NCBI GenBank assembly: GCA_002315435.1 | Contig: DCFW01000019.1 | Coordinates: 1-42,302, forward strand | Length of the DNA: 42,302 nucleotides | Source: Bacteroidales bacterium UBA1794 | Lineage (GTDB): Bacteria > Bacteroidota > Bacteroidia > Bacteroidales > Bacteroidaceae | Direction of reading: 5' to 3' | In this document: in pieces, positions 1 through 8,448 of the stretch | Numbering within the stretch: the stretch's first letter is position 1 | Layout of the letters: each line of letters opens with the position of its first letter | Translations under genes and position numbers: made by a program | The notes under the pieces: generated by a model | Seen by the model: only the letters and a program-made list of their open reading frames with translations | What the model was told of the DNA's origin: nothing | Databases searched by the model: none

Positions 1-300
1 GTAAACACTATTCCGTATAAGACAGGGTGAGACGGAACGCTATATCGAGTAGGGCGAATCACTTAAGTGAAATAACCGAGGCGTGTCTTTGCTATATACG
101 ATTGGGGTACAATCCTATAATGAATTGAGTGTTAAACCTACTTGCAATGTATGTTAATGCTATATAGCAACGCACCCTTGTTTATAATTCGTTTTCGCGA
201 TGTGTTAAGATGTAATTCAATATTAAATATTTGTGTACATATTGACTTATAAATCGATGAAATCTCTTTGTTAAGTTTGTGAATTATTGGATCGTTTTGC
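1..300. other. Intergenic stretch at left edge
   Basis: No convincing gene is visible. A 65-codon open frame on the minus strand (335-138) has a low-complexity Lys/Ile/Asn-rich product and lies opposite the promoter of the first gene, so it is not accepted. The stretch holds one copy of a 22-bp repeat (34-55) and a 10-bp palindrome GCTATATAGC at about 159-168. The upstream neighbour lies outside the window. Confidence 0.6.
34..55 (+). repeat. Single copy of 22-bp dispersed repeat
   Basis: The core GGAACGCTATATCGAGT matches, with few changes, two consecutive 22-bp units at 42181-42224 (GGGACGCTATAACGAGTT and GGAACGCTACAGCGAGTT) at the other end of the window. Two occurrences 42 kb apart suggest a family scattered in intergenic DNA of this genome. 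Function unknown. Confidence 0.55.
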
Positions 301-330
301 TTGTGGATATTTAGGAAATGGTTATCTTTG
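301..330 (+). promoter_or_regulatory. Bacteroides-type promoter for the DUF2520-kdsC-tex-yjbQ operon
   Basis: TTG at 301-303, a 19-bp gap and TATCTTTG at 323-330 match the Bacteroidetes -33/-7 consensus (TTG ... TAnnTTTG). Transcription should begin near 335-338. This rules out the longer open frame starting with TTG at 301 and supports the ATG at 352. Confidence 0.7.
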
Positions 331-351
331 AACAAAAATAAAAGAGTTGTG

Positions 352-1143
352 ATGGTGAATTATGTAATATTCATTGGTGCCGGTAACTTGGCGACGAATA
401 TGGCCAAGGCCTTGAAAAAAACTAACTACCGAATTATACAGGTGTTCAGTCGCACTAGGGAGTCTGCCTCAACATTGGCAAAAATGGTGGATGCTGATTA
501 CGTTACAGAACTCGCTGAAGTGCGCAAGGATGCTTCAATATATATAGTGTCGTTGAAAGACTCTGTGTTGACAGATAAAGTGGCTGAGATTGTAAACGGG
601 AAACCGGATGCTTTGATTCTTCATACGGCAGGGAGTATTTCAATATCAGTCTTTGAGGGATATGCCGCACATTATGGTGTGTTTTATCCTATGCAAACAT
701 TTTCGAAGATGAAGGAGATTGATTTTAAGTCAGTCCCTTGTTATATAGAAGCTTCATCAGCAAAGGATCTGATAAAAGTGAAACAGTTGGCCGAAGCTTT
801 ATCTGATCATGTGGAAGAATGTTCTTCCGAGCAACGCAAATACCTCCATCTGGCTGCTGTATTTGTTTGTAATTTCACCAATCATCTTTATGATGTGGCT
901 GATTGCTTTCTTCATGAGCATCAATTGTCGTTTAACGGACTGTTGCCGCTGATTGATGAAACTGCAAGAAAAGTGCATGAAATAAAACCCGGAGAGGCTC
1001 AAACAGGACCCGCTATAAGATTCGATGAGAATGTAATTCATATGCAGTCGGCTTTGTTGCATGGTCATCCTGTGTGGCAGGATATTTATAATTTACTGAG
1101 TAAAAGTATACATGAAAACAATAAAAAACTTCCGAATCCATGA
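352..1143 (+). CDS. Rossmann-like and DUF2520 domain protein
   Basis: A 263-residue protein. The N terminus has a dinucleotide-binding glycine motif (GAGNLATNMAKAL, about residues 8-20) as in ProC/F420-dependent NADP oxidoreductase folds. The C-terminal half fits the DUF2520 helical domain (KYLHLAAVFVCNFTNHL, then ETARKVHEIKPGEAQTGPA). The substrate is not known, and the fold suggests an NAD(P)-dependent reductase. The start at ATG 352 is chosen because a good promoter lies at 301-330 and the Rossmann strand begins at once; an upstream in-frame TTG would lie on the -33 box. It overlaps the KdsC-like phosphatase by ATGA, so the two are translationally coupled. This pairing with a KdsC-type phosphatase is, as I recall, common in Bacteroides. 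Confidence 0.85.
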   Translation: MVNYVIFIGAGNLATNMAKALKKTNYRIIQVFSRTRESASTLAKMVDADYVTELAEVRKDASIYIVSLKDSVLTDKVAEIVNGKPDALILHTAGSISISVFEGYAAHYGVFYPMQTFSKMKEIDFKSVPCYIEASSAKDLIKVKQLAEALSDHVEECSSEQRKYLHLAAVFVCNFTNHLYDVADCFLHEHQLSFNGLLPLIDETARKVHEIKPGEAQTGPAIRFDENVIHMQSALLHGHPVWQDIYNLLSKSIHENNKKLPNP

Positions 1144-1661
1144 GCACTATTAATTATGATTTAAAAAAAATAAAGGCTTTTGCTTTTGATGTAGACGGAG
1201 TGTTAAGCCCTAGTACCATTTTCTTACATCCCAACGGCGAACCGATGAGAGGGGTGAATATTAAAGATGGATATGCCATGCAGTTGGCAGTGAAGCATGG
1301 ATATAAAATGGCTATTATTACAGGTGGACGTACAGAAGCTGTATATAAAAGATATGCAGGATTAGGGTTGACCGATGTTTATCTGGCTGCATCTGTAAAG
1401 ATTGATTACTATTATAAATTTCGTGATTCATATGGATTACTTGATGAAGAAATCCTCTATATGGGTGATGACATACCCGACCTTGAGGTATTGCAGGCTT
1501 GTGGATTACCTTGCTGTCCTGCCGATGCAGCACCTGAAGTGAAAGAAGCAAGTGCATATGTGTCGCAATGCAACGGAGGATATGGATGTGGACGTGATGT
1601 GATAGAACAGGTAATGAAAGCGCAGGGCAATTGGTTGACTGATAAGGCTTTTGGTTGGTAA
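1140..1661 (+). CDS. kdsC: KdsC-like HAD phosphatase (3-deoxy-D-manno-octulosonate 8-phosphate phosphatase family)
   Basis: A 173-residue protein, the usual size of capless C0-type HAD phosphatases. Motif I is FDVDGVLS (D17 nucleophile, D19 acid/base), motif II is IITGG (T61), the motif III lysine is probably K87, and motif IV is GDDIPD (D110, D111, D114). The late GGYGCGRDVIEQVM segment is typical of KdsC, where the C-terminal tail reaches into the next subunit. The likely reaction is removal of phosphate from KDO-8-phosphate on the way to lipid A/LPS, which fits kdsA at 28792-29604. It overlaps the upstream gene by 4 bp (ATGA). Substrate is inferred from the family; related N-acylneuraminate-9-phosphatase-type enzymes share these motifs. 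Confidence 0.82.
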   Translation: MSTINYDLKKIKAFAFDVDGVLSPSTIFLHPNGEPMRGVNIKDGYAMQLAVKHGYKMAIITGGRTEAVYKRYAGLGLTDVYLAASVKIDYYYKFRDSYGLLDEEILYMGDDIPDLEVLQACGLPCCPADAAPEVKEASAYVSQCNGGYGCGRDVIEQVMKAQGNWLTDKAFGW

Positions 1662-1680
1662 TTTAAGTTTTTTATTTGAT

Positions 1681-3819
1681 ATGAATGATTTTGATTTGAT
1701 TATTGCTTCCGGTCTTAATATACCCGGACAGCAAGTAAAACATACATTGGATTTATTGAATGATGGTGCCACTATTCCTTTTATCAGTAGATATAGGAAA
1801 GAGGCAACCGGTGGGTTGAATGAGGTGCAAATAGCAGATATAAGTGATGAATATGCGAGATTGAAGGATCTGGCGAAAAGAAAAGAAACAATTTTGAGCA
1901 CGATTGATGCTCAAGGAAAACTTACTGATGAACTGAAAGCACGTATTGTTCGATCGTGGAATCAGACGGAATTGGAGGACATCTACCTTCCATACAAACC
2001 TAAAAGGCGTACTCGTGCAGAAGTGGCCAGATTGAAAGGATTAGAACCTTTAGCTTCAGCCATCATGTTGCAACGAGATCAGCTTTTGGACTCTTGCCTA
2101 AAGAAGTCGGTAAAAGGAGAGGTGGAGAGCGAAGAGGAAGCATTGGCCGGTGCTCGGGATATCATAGCCGAGCAAATAAGTGAGAGTGAAGAAAATAGAA
2201 ACAGGCTACGTAATGCTTTTACCTCAAGATCAGTTATTTCATCGAAAGTGATTAAAGGAAAAGAGGAAGAAGCTCAAAAGTATCGTGATTATTTCGATTA
2301 TAAAAAGGCGCTTAAACATTGCTTTTCACATAATTTGCTTGCTCTAAGGCGTGGAGAAGCCGAGGGCTTTTTGCGTGTGAAAATTGAGGTGGAAGATGAT
2401 CGGATGTTGGATCAGATGAAACAATACTCTGTGCGGAATCCTCATACGTTATGCGGAGAGCAATTAGTTGCTGCTATTGACGACGGTTACAAGCGTCTGC
2501 TCATACCGTCTATTGAATCGGAATTTAACGTACTGTCAAAAGATAAGGCCGATGATGAAGCTATTACTGTGTTTGCAGGAAATTTGAAACAGTTGCTGTT
2601 GTCTCCGCCTTTAGGTCAGAAAAATGTACTAGCTTTGGATCCGGGATTTAGAACAGGTTGCAAGGTCGTATGCTTGAGCGCGCAAGGTGAATTGCTTTAT
2701 CATGGGGTGATATTTCCTCATCCGCCTGTTGCGCAACGTGATGCTGCCGCTAAGATACTCACGCAGTTAGTCGGGAAGTATGGCATACAGGCATTTGCTA
2801 TCGGCGATGGAACAGCAGGACGTGAAACGGAAACATTTGTACGTTCATTACCATTTGCTGATAAAATGCAGATTTTTGCAGTGAGTGAAAACGGCGCGTC
2901 GATATATTCGGCATCTAAAGTGGCACGAGATGAGTTCCCTGACGAAGATTTAACAGTGCGCGGAGCTGTTTCCATTGGAAGACGTTTGATGGATCCACTT
3001 GCCGAGTTAGTGAAGATTGATCCGAAATCAATAGGAGTGGGACAGTATCAGCATGATGTGAATCAAACCAAACTGAAAAAGGCATTGGATCAAACAGTGG
3101 TGAATGCGGTGAATTCAGTAGGAGTGGATCTGAATACAGCCAGCAAACATTTGCTTACTTATATTTCTGGTTTAGGACCGCAGTTAGCTGAAAATATTGT
3201 AGCTTATCGCCAGCAAAACGGAGCATTCCAGTCTCGTGAAGAAGTAAAGAAAGTAGCCAGAATGGGTGCTAAGGCTTATGAGCAATGTGCCGGATTCTTA
3301 CGTATTTCAGGAAGCAAGAATCCGCTTGACAATTCTGCTGTTCACCCTGAACGTTATGGTGTGGTAAAGCAAATGGCAAAAGATCTGCATTGCACGATAG
3401 AAGAATTGATAAAGAGCAAAGAACTGCAAAAGAATATAGATCCTGCAAAATATGTAACGTCGCAGATCGGTATGCCGACACTCAAAGATATATTGTCGGA
3501 GCTTGATAAACCGGGACGTGATCCTAGAAAAGAGATAGAGGAATTCTCATTTGATCCAAATGTCTGTGCGTTTGAAGATTTACAAGTGGGTATGGAACTG
3601 AATGGAATCGTGAATAATATTACTAATTTCGGCTGTTTCGTGAATATCGGAATACATGAAAACGGGTTGATACATGTGTCACAAATGAGCGACCGCCGTA
3701 TTACAAATCCTTCAGAAATAGTATCGTTGCATCAGGGCATTAAAGTAAAGATTCTAAGTATAGATAGTGATAGAAAAAGAATAGAACTAAAATTGTTGGG
3801 AAATGACAAACACATTTAA
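1681..3819 (+). CDS. tex: Tex family RNA-binding transcription accessory protein
   Basis: A 712-residue protein with the standard Tex layout: N-terminal Tex helical domain (LNDGATIPFISRYRKEATGG near residues 25-45), RNase H-like YqgF domain (VLALDPGFRTGCKV at about 315-330), helix-hairpin-helix (ISGLGPQLAENIVAYR at about 493-510) and a C-terminal S1 domain (about 635-705, with GIVNNITNFGCFVNIG and GLIHVSQMS). Tex is a conserved nucleic-acid-binding factor related to eukaryotic Spt6; its exact role in Bacteroidetes is not settled. The frame is open back to 1651 inside kdsC, but the ATG at 1681 is preferred because the family begins just before the LNIPGQQV helix. It overlaps yjbQ by 17 bp, so the operon continues. 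Confidence 0.93.
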   Translation: MNDFDLIIASGLNIPGQQVKHTLDLLNDGATIPFISRYRKEATGGLNEVQIADISDEYARLKDLAKRKETILSTIDAQGKLTDELKARIVRSWNQTELEDIYLPYKPKRRTRAEVARLKGLEPLASAIMLQRDQLLDSCLKKSVKGEVESEEEALAGARDIIAEQISESEENRNRLRNAFTSRSVISSKVIKGKEEEAQKYRDYFDYKKALKHCFSHNLLALRRGEAEGFLRVKIEVEDDRMLDQMKQYSVRNPHTLCGEQLVAAIDDGYKRLLIPSIESEFNVLSKDKADDEAITVFAGNLKQLLLSPPLGQKNVLALDPGFRTGCKVVCLSAQGELLYHGVIFPHPPVAQRDAAAKILTQLVGKYGIQAFAIGDGTAGRETETFVRSLPFADKMQIFAVSENGASIYSASKVARDEFPDEDLTVRGAVSIGRRLMDPLAELVKIDPKSIGVGQYQHDVNQTKLKKALDQTVVNAVNSVGVDLNTASKHLLTYISGLGPQLAENIVAYRQQNGAFQSREEVKKVARMGAKAYEQCAGFLRISGSKNPLDNSAVHPERYGVVKQMAKDLHCTIEELIKSKELQKNIDPAKYVTSQIGMPTLKDILSELDKPGRDPRKEIEEFSFDPNVCAFEDLQVGMELNGIVNNITNFGCFVNIGIHENGLIHVSQMSDRRITNPSEIVSLHQGIKVKILSIDSDRKRIELKLLGNDKHI

Positions 3820-4213
3820 TATTCAATTGCCTTTTCATGAAAGAGGTTTTCATCTGGTCACTTCTGAAATAAGCAGTCAGCTTCCGGATCTGCCTGCGAG
3901 CGGATTATTGGTAGCTTTTATCAAACATACGAGTGCTGCATTGACGATTAATGAAAATGCAGACCCTGATGTGCGTAAAGACTTTAGTACATTTTTCAAT
4001 AGATTGGTTCCTGATGGTGCCTCTTATTTTGATCATGTACTTGAAGGTGATGATGATATGCCTGCCCATGTGAAGGCAAGCTTATTGGGTGCATCAGTGA
4101 CAATTCCCATTTTGAATCATCGTCTTAATCTAGGCATTTGGCAAGGCATATATCTATGTGAATTCAGGAATGTGGGAGGATGTCGCAATATTAGTATTAC
4201 TATTGTAGAGTAA
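3803..4213 (+). CDS. yjbQ: YjbQ family protein (secondary thiamine-phosphate synthase, UPF0047)
   Basis: A 136-residue protein, full length for the family. It contains the signature FIKHTSAALTINENADPDV and the second conserved block EGDDDMPAHVKASLLG; the conserved His residues are thought to bind metal. Members of the family show weak thiamine-phosphate synthase activity when overproduced, but the physiological role is unclear. The ATG lies inside the 3' end of tex, 17 bp before its stop, so expression is presumably coupled. It is the last gene of the first operon: 97 bp and a candidate promoter separate it from exbB. Confidence 0.88.
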   Translation: MTNTFNIQLPFHERGFHLVTSEISSQLPDLPASGLLVAFIKHTSAALTINENADPDVRKDFSTFFNRLVPDGASYFDHVLEGDDDMPAHVKASLLGASVTIPILNHRLNLGIWQGIYLCEFRNVGGCRNISITIVE

Positions 4214-4274
4214 AAAGGATTTTAAAAAAACAAAAAGACAGAATATTGTGTGTACATCTTTCAAATTTTTGATG

Positions 4275-4282
4275 TATTTTTG
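4275..4282 (+). promoter_or_regulatory. Candidate -7 element for exbB cluster
   Basis: TATTTTTG at 4275-4282 matches TAnnTTTG exactly and lies 28 bp before the exbB ATG. No TTG is found at the best -33 distance (the nearest, at 4246, is 26 bp away), so the assignment is tentative. Confidence 0.4.
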
Positions 4283-4310
4283 AGACATAAATAACAGTAA
4301 TAAGGAAAGA

Positions 4311-5066
4311 ATGAAGAATTATATTGTCATATTTTTGCTCGTATTATTACCCCTTGTATTGCCGTCTAATGCGGTTGCGCAGGAACCGGCACAAGTGGCT
4401 GTAACCAATTCATCATCTGCAACGAAAAGTGTAGGTGTACAATTGAAGGAAAAGTTCATTGAAGGAAATCCTTTCTACATGGGTTTGATCGCTCTTTCGT
4501 TAATAGTGGGAATGACTTTTTGCATAGAGCGTATTATCTATTTGAATATGAGTGATGTGAATGTGGATAATATGCTAGAAGAAGTGGATATGGCCTTAGC
4601 CAAAGGGAATGTGGATCAGGCAAAGGCTATTTGTCGTGATACAAGAGGTCCTGTGGCATCTTTGTGCTATGATGGATTGACGCGCATTGAACAAGGACAG
4701 GATGCGGTGGATAAGGCATTGACTTCTTCAGGTGGAGTTCAACTCGGTTTGCTAGAGCGGGGATGCAATTGGATTTCACTTTTTATAAAGATTGCTCCAA
4801 TACTGGGATTTCTAGGTACCGTGGTGGGAATGATCATGGCATTTGATAGTGTTCAAAACGAAGGTAGTATTTCTCCGTCGGTCATTGCCGGTGGAATGAA
4901 AGTTGCATTAATTACAACTGTTTTCGGACTTGTGGCTGCATTGATATTACAACTTTTCTATAATTATATTCTGACTAAAATAGATTCTTTTACCCGTGCC
5001 ATGGAGATTACATCGGGAAAACTGATGGATATGGTTATCAACTACGATATGAAATACAGACAATAA
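4311..5066 (+). CDS. exbB: ExbB/TolQ/MotA family proton channel subunit
   Basis: A 251-residue inner-membrane protein. It begins with a cleavable-looking signal sequence (residues 1-24, ending SNAVAQ), then a first membrane helix at about 57-75, a cytoplasmic loop, and paired helices at about 157-180 (APILGFLGTVVGMI) and 190-216 (AGGMKVALITTVFGLVAALI), which match the conserved ExbB/TolQ proton-path helices. With ExbD it uses the proton gradient to power TonB or Tol machinery. It is followed 15 bp later by a small membrane protein and then two ExbD genes. No tonB gene is in the cluster, so its partner is presumably elsewhere. The N-terminal signal sequence is usual for Bacteroidetes ExbB. Confidence 0.9.
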   Translation: MKNYIVIFLLVLLPLVLPSNAVAQEPAQVAVTNSSSATKSVGVQLKEKFIEGNPFYMGLIALSLIVGMTFCIERIIYLNMSDVNVDNMLEEVDMALAKGNVDQAKAICRDTRGPVASLCYDGLTRIEQGQDAVDKALTSSGGVQLGLLERGCNWISLFIKIAPILGFLGTVVGMIMAFDSVQNEGSISPSVIAGGMKVALITTVFGLVAALILQLFYNYILTKIDSFTRAMEITSGKLMDMVINYDMKYRQ

Positions 5067-5081
5067 ACACGGAGGAAAAGC

Positions 5082-5540
5082 ATGAAGACAAAAATCTCAA
5101 AATATGTTTTCAGGACATTAATAGTTCTCACGATACTAGTAGCGTTGTGCTATTATCTATGTGGCTATGATTTGTCTAGCACGGGAGAAACGATACCTAC
5201 GGCTCTACCATTGTTGATCATTCTTCTGTTGACTGTAGTTTGTGGAGGCATACTGTTGGTGACTTGGTTCTCGATAAAAGAAATGGTAAAAAATATCGTA
5301 TATCATCGCAAAACGGCAATGATCAGTATGGGGATTGTTGTAACATGCTTGTTGATGTTGCTTTTATTCTATTTGACAGGTGATGATTCATTGATGGATA
5401 TGCCTCAGTATACCGGTGCAGGCAACACGCCATTTTATAATAGGGTAGCTGATATGTATATTCACACATTGGGATTTTTTGTGTGCTTTGGTGTGTTGAG
5501 TATTTTATTCTTCACGGTAAAGAAAAGATTAAACCGATGA
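5082..5540 (+). CDS. Four-helix membrane protein in exbB-exbD cluster
   Basis: A 152-residue protein of unknown function. Hydrophobic segments at about 11-28, 40-62, 79-98 and 129-146 suggest four membrane helices with short loops. It matches no family I recognise. It starts after AGGA 10 bp upstream of the ATG, one of the few clear ribosome-binding sites in the window, and its stop overlaps the exbD start as ATGA. Its place between exbB and exbD points to a part or modulator of the same proton-driven complex; that is inference from position only. Confidence 0.75.
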   Translation: MKTKISKYVFRTLIVLTILVALCYYLCGYDLSSTGETIPTALPLLIILLLTVVCGGILLVTWFSIKEMVKNIVYHRKTAMISMGIVVTCLLMLLLFYLTGDDSLMDMPQYTGAGNTPFYNRVADMYIHTLGFFVCFGVLSILFFTVKKRLNR

Positions 5541-6124
5541 AGCTTACAAGACGACAGAAGGTACCGGAAATCGAAGCAGGATCAATGTCAAGCATCGCAT
5601 TCTTGTTGATGCTGTTTTTTATCGTGCTGTGTTCCGTTAATGCTGATACGGGAATCGCTCGTCGTCTACCTCCTGTGGTGACTAAAGTGAATCATCCGGT
5701 GGTGATAGCACCAAGGAATTTGCTGAATGTTTATATCACTTCAAACAATGAATTATATTGTAATCATCAATTGATCGGATTTGGTGAACTGCGGGATCAT
5801 GTGAAGCTTTTCATTCAAAATCCTGAGAATGATCCGTCATTGCCGGAAAAGACTGAAATAATAATTCCTTATTTTGGTTCGGAGTTGGTGACAGTGAAGC
5901 ATATAATTTCTGTGCAATGTGAACGTGGAACCAAGTATCAGGCTTATGTGGATGTGCAAAATGAATTGAATGCAGCTTATAATGAACTGCGAAAGAGTTT
6001 GGCAAGAAGAAAGTGGGGAAAGGATTTTTCAGAATTGACGGAAAAGCAACAAATTGCTGTATGTCAATATTATCCTATTCGTATTTCCGAAGCTGAACCC
6101 ATACGGGAAGGAGGAGACAAATGA
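5537..6124 (+). CDS. exbD: ExbD/TolR family transport protein (first copy)
   Basis: A 195-residue protein with a short basic cytoplasmic N terminus (MKLTRRQKVPEIEAGSMSS), one membrane helix at about 20-37 (IAFLLMLFFIVLCSV) and a periplasmic domain, the usual ExbD layout. The conserved proton-carrying acidic residue that normally sits early in this helix (D25 in E. coli ExbD) is not obvious here: the segment reads SMSSIAFLLMLFF, with the nearest acids (E13, E15) before the helix. The start at 5537 is chosen over an upstream in-frame start at 5483 because it gives the ATGA overlap with the preceding gene and the normal ExbD N terminus. It overlaps the second exbD by ATGA. Confidence 0.85.
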   Translation: MKLTRRQKVPEIEAGSMSSIAFLLMLFFIVLCSVNADTGIARRLPPVVTKVNHPVVIAPRNLLNVYITSNNELYCNHQLIGFGELRDHVKLFIQNPENDPSLPEKTEIIIPYFGSELVTVKHIISVQCERGTKYQAYVDVQNELNAAYNELRKSLARRKWGKDFSELTEKQQIAVCQYYPIRISEAEPIREGGDK

Positions 6125-6573
6125 ATAGACGTTTCAAAAGATCCCAACGACATGAATTGCCTTCGCTCAATTTTTTTGCCTTACCCGATATTTTGTTTAT
6201 ATTAATATTCTTCTTTGTATTATCTTCGCATGTCAGGCAAGGCAATACACATTCAGGGGTCTCAATGCCATTGGCCTCAGAGTTGCAACAAGTGGACAAA
6301 CGTGCCTACGTAGTGTATGTGACTATTAAACAGGATTTGAATACTCATAAACCTACTATTTGGATTGAAAACAAGGAAGTCCCTTTGAATAGAATAACTG
6401 CTGTAATGAAAGTGCGCCGTTCTGCATTGGAAATTGCTGAAAGGCAATATTTGGTAGTGTCGCTTCGTGTGGACAAAGATATGACAATGGGAGTTGTATC
6501 TGATGTAAAGCTGGCTTTGCGTCAGGCAAAGGTCTTGAACATTTGTTATGCTGCAATGCCAGAGCCGGATTAA
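6121..6573 (+). CDS. exbD: ExbD/TolR family transport protein (second copy)
   Basis: A 150-residue protein: basic N terminus (MNRRFKRSQRHELPSLN), one membrane helix at about 21-36 and a periplasmic TolR-like domain ending in a VSDVKLALRQAKVLNICYAA strand-helix-strand. Asp23 at the start of the helix (FFALPDILFILIFFFVL) sits where the proton-binding Asp of ExbD is expected, so this copy rather than the first may carry the proton-relay residue. Paired ExbDs behind one ExbB are common in Bacteroidetes. The stop TAA shares its bases with the stop of the opposing GNAT gene. Confidence 0.87.
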   Translation: MNRRFKRSQRHELPSLNFFALPDILFILIFFFVLSSHVRQGNTHSGVSMPLASELQQVDKRAYVVYVTIKQDLNTHKPTIWIENKEVPLNRITAVMKVRRSALEIAERQYLVVSLRVDKDMTMGVVSDVKLALRQAKVLNICYAAMPEPD

Positions 6574-7103
6574 AGTAAGTCCTTTGCATTGTACACATCC
6601 TGATAGAGTGTACGTTTAATTCTTTCGAAATCTTTTTCTTCTGATAATTTGCCTTGCACCATGAGCTTCAACTCAATGGGTACGGTTTCTTGAGTATATG
6701 CAGGCTGCGTGTAATGTGTGTTCCATAAATTGAAACCTAGATTACGATAAAATTTAATGCGTCGTTTGTTCAGTTCATTTGTTGGAGGCTCCACTTCAAG
6801 AACGATTGCTTTCTTCCAATCTATTTCTCTTAGAAATATCTTGCCCCATCCTTTATTTCTTTCACTTTCAGTGATTGCGAAATGTTCTATATAGTTGAAA
6901 TCAGGGAATGTCCAATAGGTAAAGATTCCGATTGGTTTTGTGTCATTGATAAGTATGTTAGAAAAAAATAGCGGATGATTGTCCGTAACGTCTCTTTGAC
7001 CGGAGATGGATCTGTGCTCATCTTCAGGAAATGCAGATGTCCATACCGTTTCAAAGAATGGATAAAATTTGTTGGTTGTTTTAAGCTTTTCTGTGACAAT
7101 CAT
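6570..7103 (-). CDS. GNAT family N-acetyltransferase
   Basis: A 177-residue protein. A GNAT fold is shown by the acetyl-CoA pyrophosphate loop ERNKGWGK at about residues 81-88, preceded by strand IEHFAITES, and by the late motif IKFYRNLGF. The acceptor substrate cannot be told. It lies 11 bp downstream of the M64 peptidase on the same strand, so they are probably co-transcribed; any functional link is unproven. It converges on exbD, and the two stop codons overlap in TTAA (6570-6573), leaving no room for a terminator between the operons. Confidence 0.83.
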   Translation of the reverse strand: MIVTEKLKTTNKFYPFFETVWTSAFPEDEHRSISGQRDVTDNHPLFFSNILINDTKPIGIFTYWTFPDFNYIEHFAITESERNKGWGKIFLREIDWKKAIVLEVEPPTNELNKRRIKFYRNLGFNLWNTHYTQPAYTQETVPIELKLMVQGKLSEEKDFERIKRTLYQDVYNAKDLL

Positions 7104-7114
7104 TCCGCTAATTT

Positions 7115-8356
7115 TTATTCTGTATAAAATTGTATCATTTCAGTAAGGGCTTCCTGACATACCGGACAGAATGCTTTGCATTCATTGGTTTTCATTCTGC
7201 AATCCTCACAACCTCTCCATATGCCAGTATGGCGATAACCTGCACCTTCATAGAATCCGGCTTTCCCAGTTTTCACAAGGTTACCCCATTTTTGATTGAA
7301 ATCTACTTTGGTAGTTATATTTTTCTCCCAAGGTTCCACATTCAATGGATATGTATCATCATTATCGTTACCATAATCATATTCGTCAGCCAGTCCTCCG
7401 AAACTATGTCCGAATTCGTGTACCACAACCGGACGGAATTTTGCATGATGTGCTGTAGTAAGAGTAAATTCGTTGTATATTCCACCTCCGCCATAAGTAT
7501 TGGTATTTGCCAATATAATGATGTGCTCATAGGGAATACCGGCCAGAGCATTATGTATTGCAAACACGGCATTTGTAGTCATGTAACGATCCGAGTAGAA
7601 CGTATCGAAATGAGCATTGAATGCAGTCGATCTCCATTCATTTTTGCGAGGTAGACTTACATCCGAATCGAGTGAAGCACTCTCTACAGCTACAAAATTA
7701 AATCTATTTATGTATTTCTTAAATGGTTCGTGATTTTTGAATGATTCCACTGCAATTTTGCAATCCTCTATGAATTTTCCCATTTGGGATGCTGTATAGC
7801 CTTCAGCAAGGAAAGCCACATCAATACAGTCTTTAGGGTCTCCACTTTTTAATATATATTGATATGGTGTGACGTGGTTTAATCCTTTTTTTTGTATGAG
7901 AATATCATTGGGATCCACTTCATGAGTAAGCATGTCTTTGAAATGTCCGTTGCGTTCACGGAAAGCAACTGTTACCATCACCGTATTTTTGGGATAAGGA
8001 ACTAAAAAAGTATTTTCATATGAGCGAGACACTTTTTTCGCTTCTTCGGTTACCAGCCATTCATCAAACAAGGTACTGAATGATGTGCGATAAATGGTGT
8101 CTCCCGTCGCTTTGTCTTTGATGGTTACTTGTCCATACCCTTCCAAAGGAAGTCTATTTAGATTATGACGACGTCCATCCCAAGAGGGCAACTGCGACAG
8201 TGCCGATAGATCAACATCCTGCTTGTTGATATTGCCAGAAAACTGATAATCAAGACGTAAAGTTTTATTGATGAAGTATTTATTAAAATTTTGTCCTTTC
8301 ATGTTGGAACTAATGCATAATAATAAAATAAAGAAGATCTTGGTATTTCTTTTCAT
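7115..8356 (-). CDS. Secreted M64 family zinc metallopeptidase (IgA peptidase M64-like)
   Basis: A 413-residue protein with a signal peptide (MKRNTKIFFILLLCISSNMKG), an N-terminal beta-sandwich of the M64_N type, and a catalytic domain whose zinc motif is HEFGHSFGGLADEY (H313, E314, H317). Upstream strand AEGYTASQM and the region around FNFVAVESASLDSDVS also fit the family. The founding member is the Clostridium ramosum IgA protease; the Bacteroides relatives' substrates are largely unknown, so 'IgA peptidase' is only a family name. A cysteine-rich tail (CEDCRMKTNECKAFCPVC) carries six Cys that may form disulfides or bind metal. It is first in a two-gene unit with the GNAT gene. Confidence 0.88.
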   Translation of the reverse strand: MKRNTKIFFILLLCISSNMKGQNFNKYFINKTLRLDYQFSGNINKQDVDLSALSQLPSWDGRRHNLNRLPLEGYGQVTIKDKATGDTIYRTSFSTLFDEWLVTEEAKKVSRSYENTFLVPYPKNTVMVTVAFRERNGHFKDMLTHEVDPNDILIQKKGLNHVTPYQYILKSGDPKDCIDVAFLAEGYTASQMGKFIEDCKIAVESFKNHEPFKKYINRFNFVAVESASLDSDVSLPRKNEWRSTAFNAHFDTFYSDRYMTTNAVFAIHNALAGIPYEHIIILANTNTYGGGGIYNEFTLTTAHHAKFRPVVVHEFGHSFGGLADEYDYGNDNDDTYPLNVEPWEKNITTKVDFNQKWGNLVKTGKAGFYEGAGYRHTGIWRGCEDCRMKTNECKAFCPVCQEALTEMIQFYTE

Positions 8357-8380
8357 GACAATTCTATTCTACAGTTTGTG

Positions 8381-8388
8381 CAAAGTTA
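8381..8388 (-). promoter_or_regulatory. Candidate -7 element for M64 peptidase
   Basis: On the minus strand TAACTTTG (plus strand CAAAGTTA) fits TAnnTTTG and lies 24 bp before the peptidase ATG. No good -33 TTG is found at the right distance. Confidence 0.45.
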
Positions 8389-8448
8389 GAAAAATAATTC
8401 AGCATAATTGTGTCGATTTATTATTTTTTCTTTAAATAAAATGATAGA

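Noticed and set aside
138..335. 65-codon open frame on the minus strand at the left edge
   Set aside because: Low-complexity Lys/Ile/Asn/His product, no homology pattern, and it lies opposite the promoter of the first operon.
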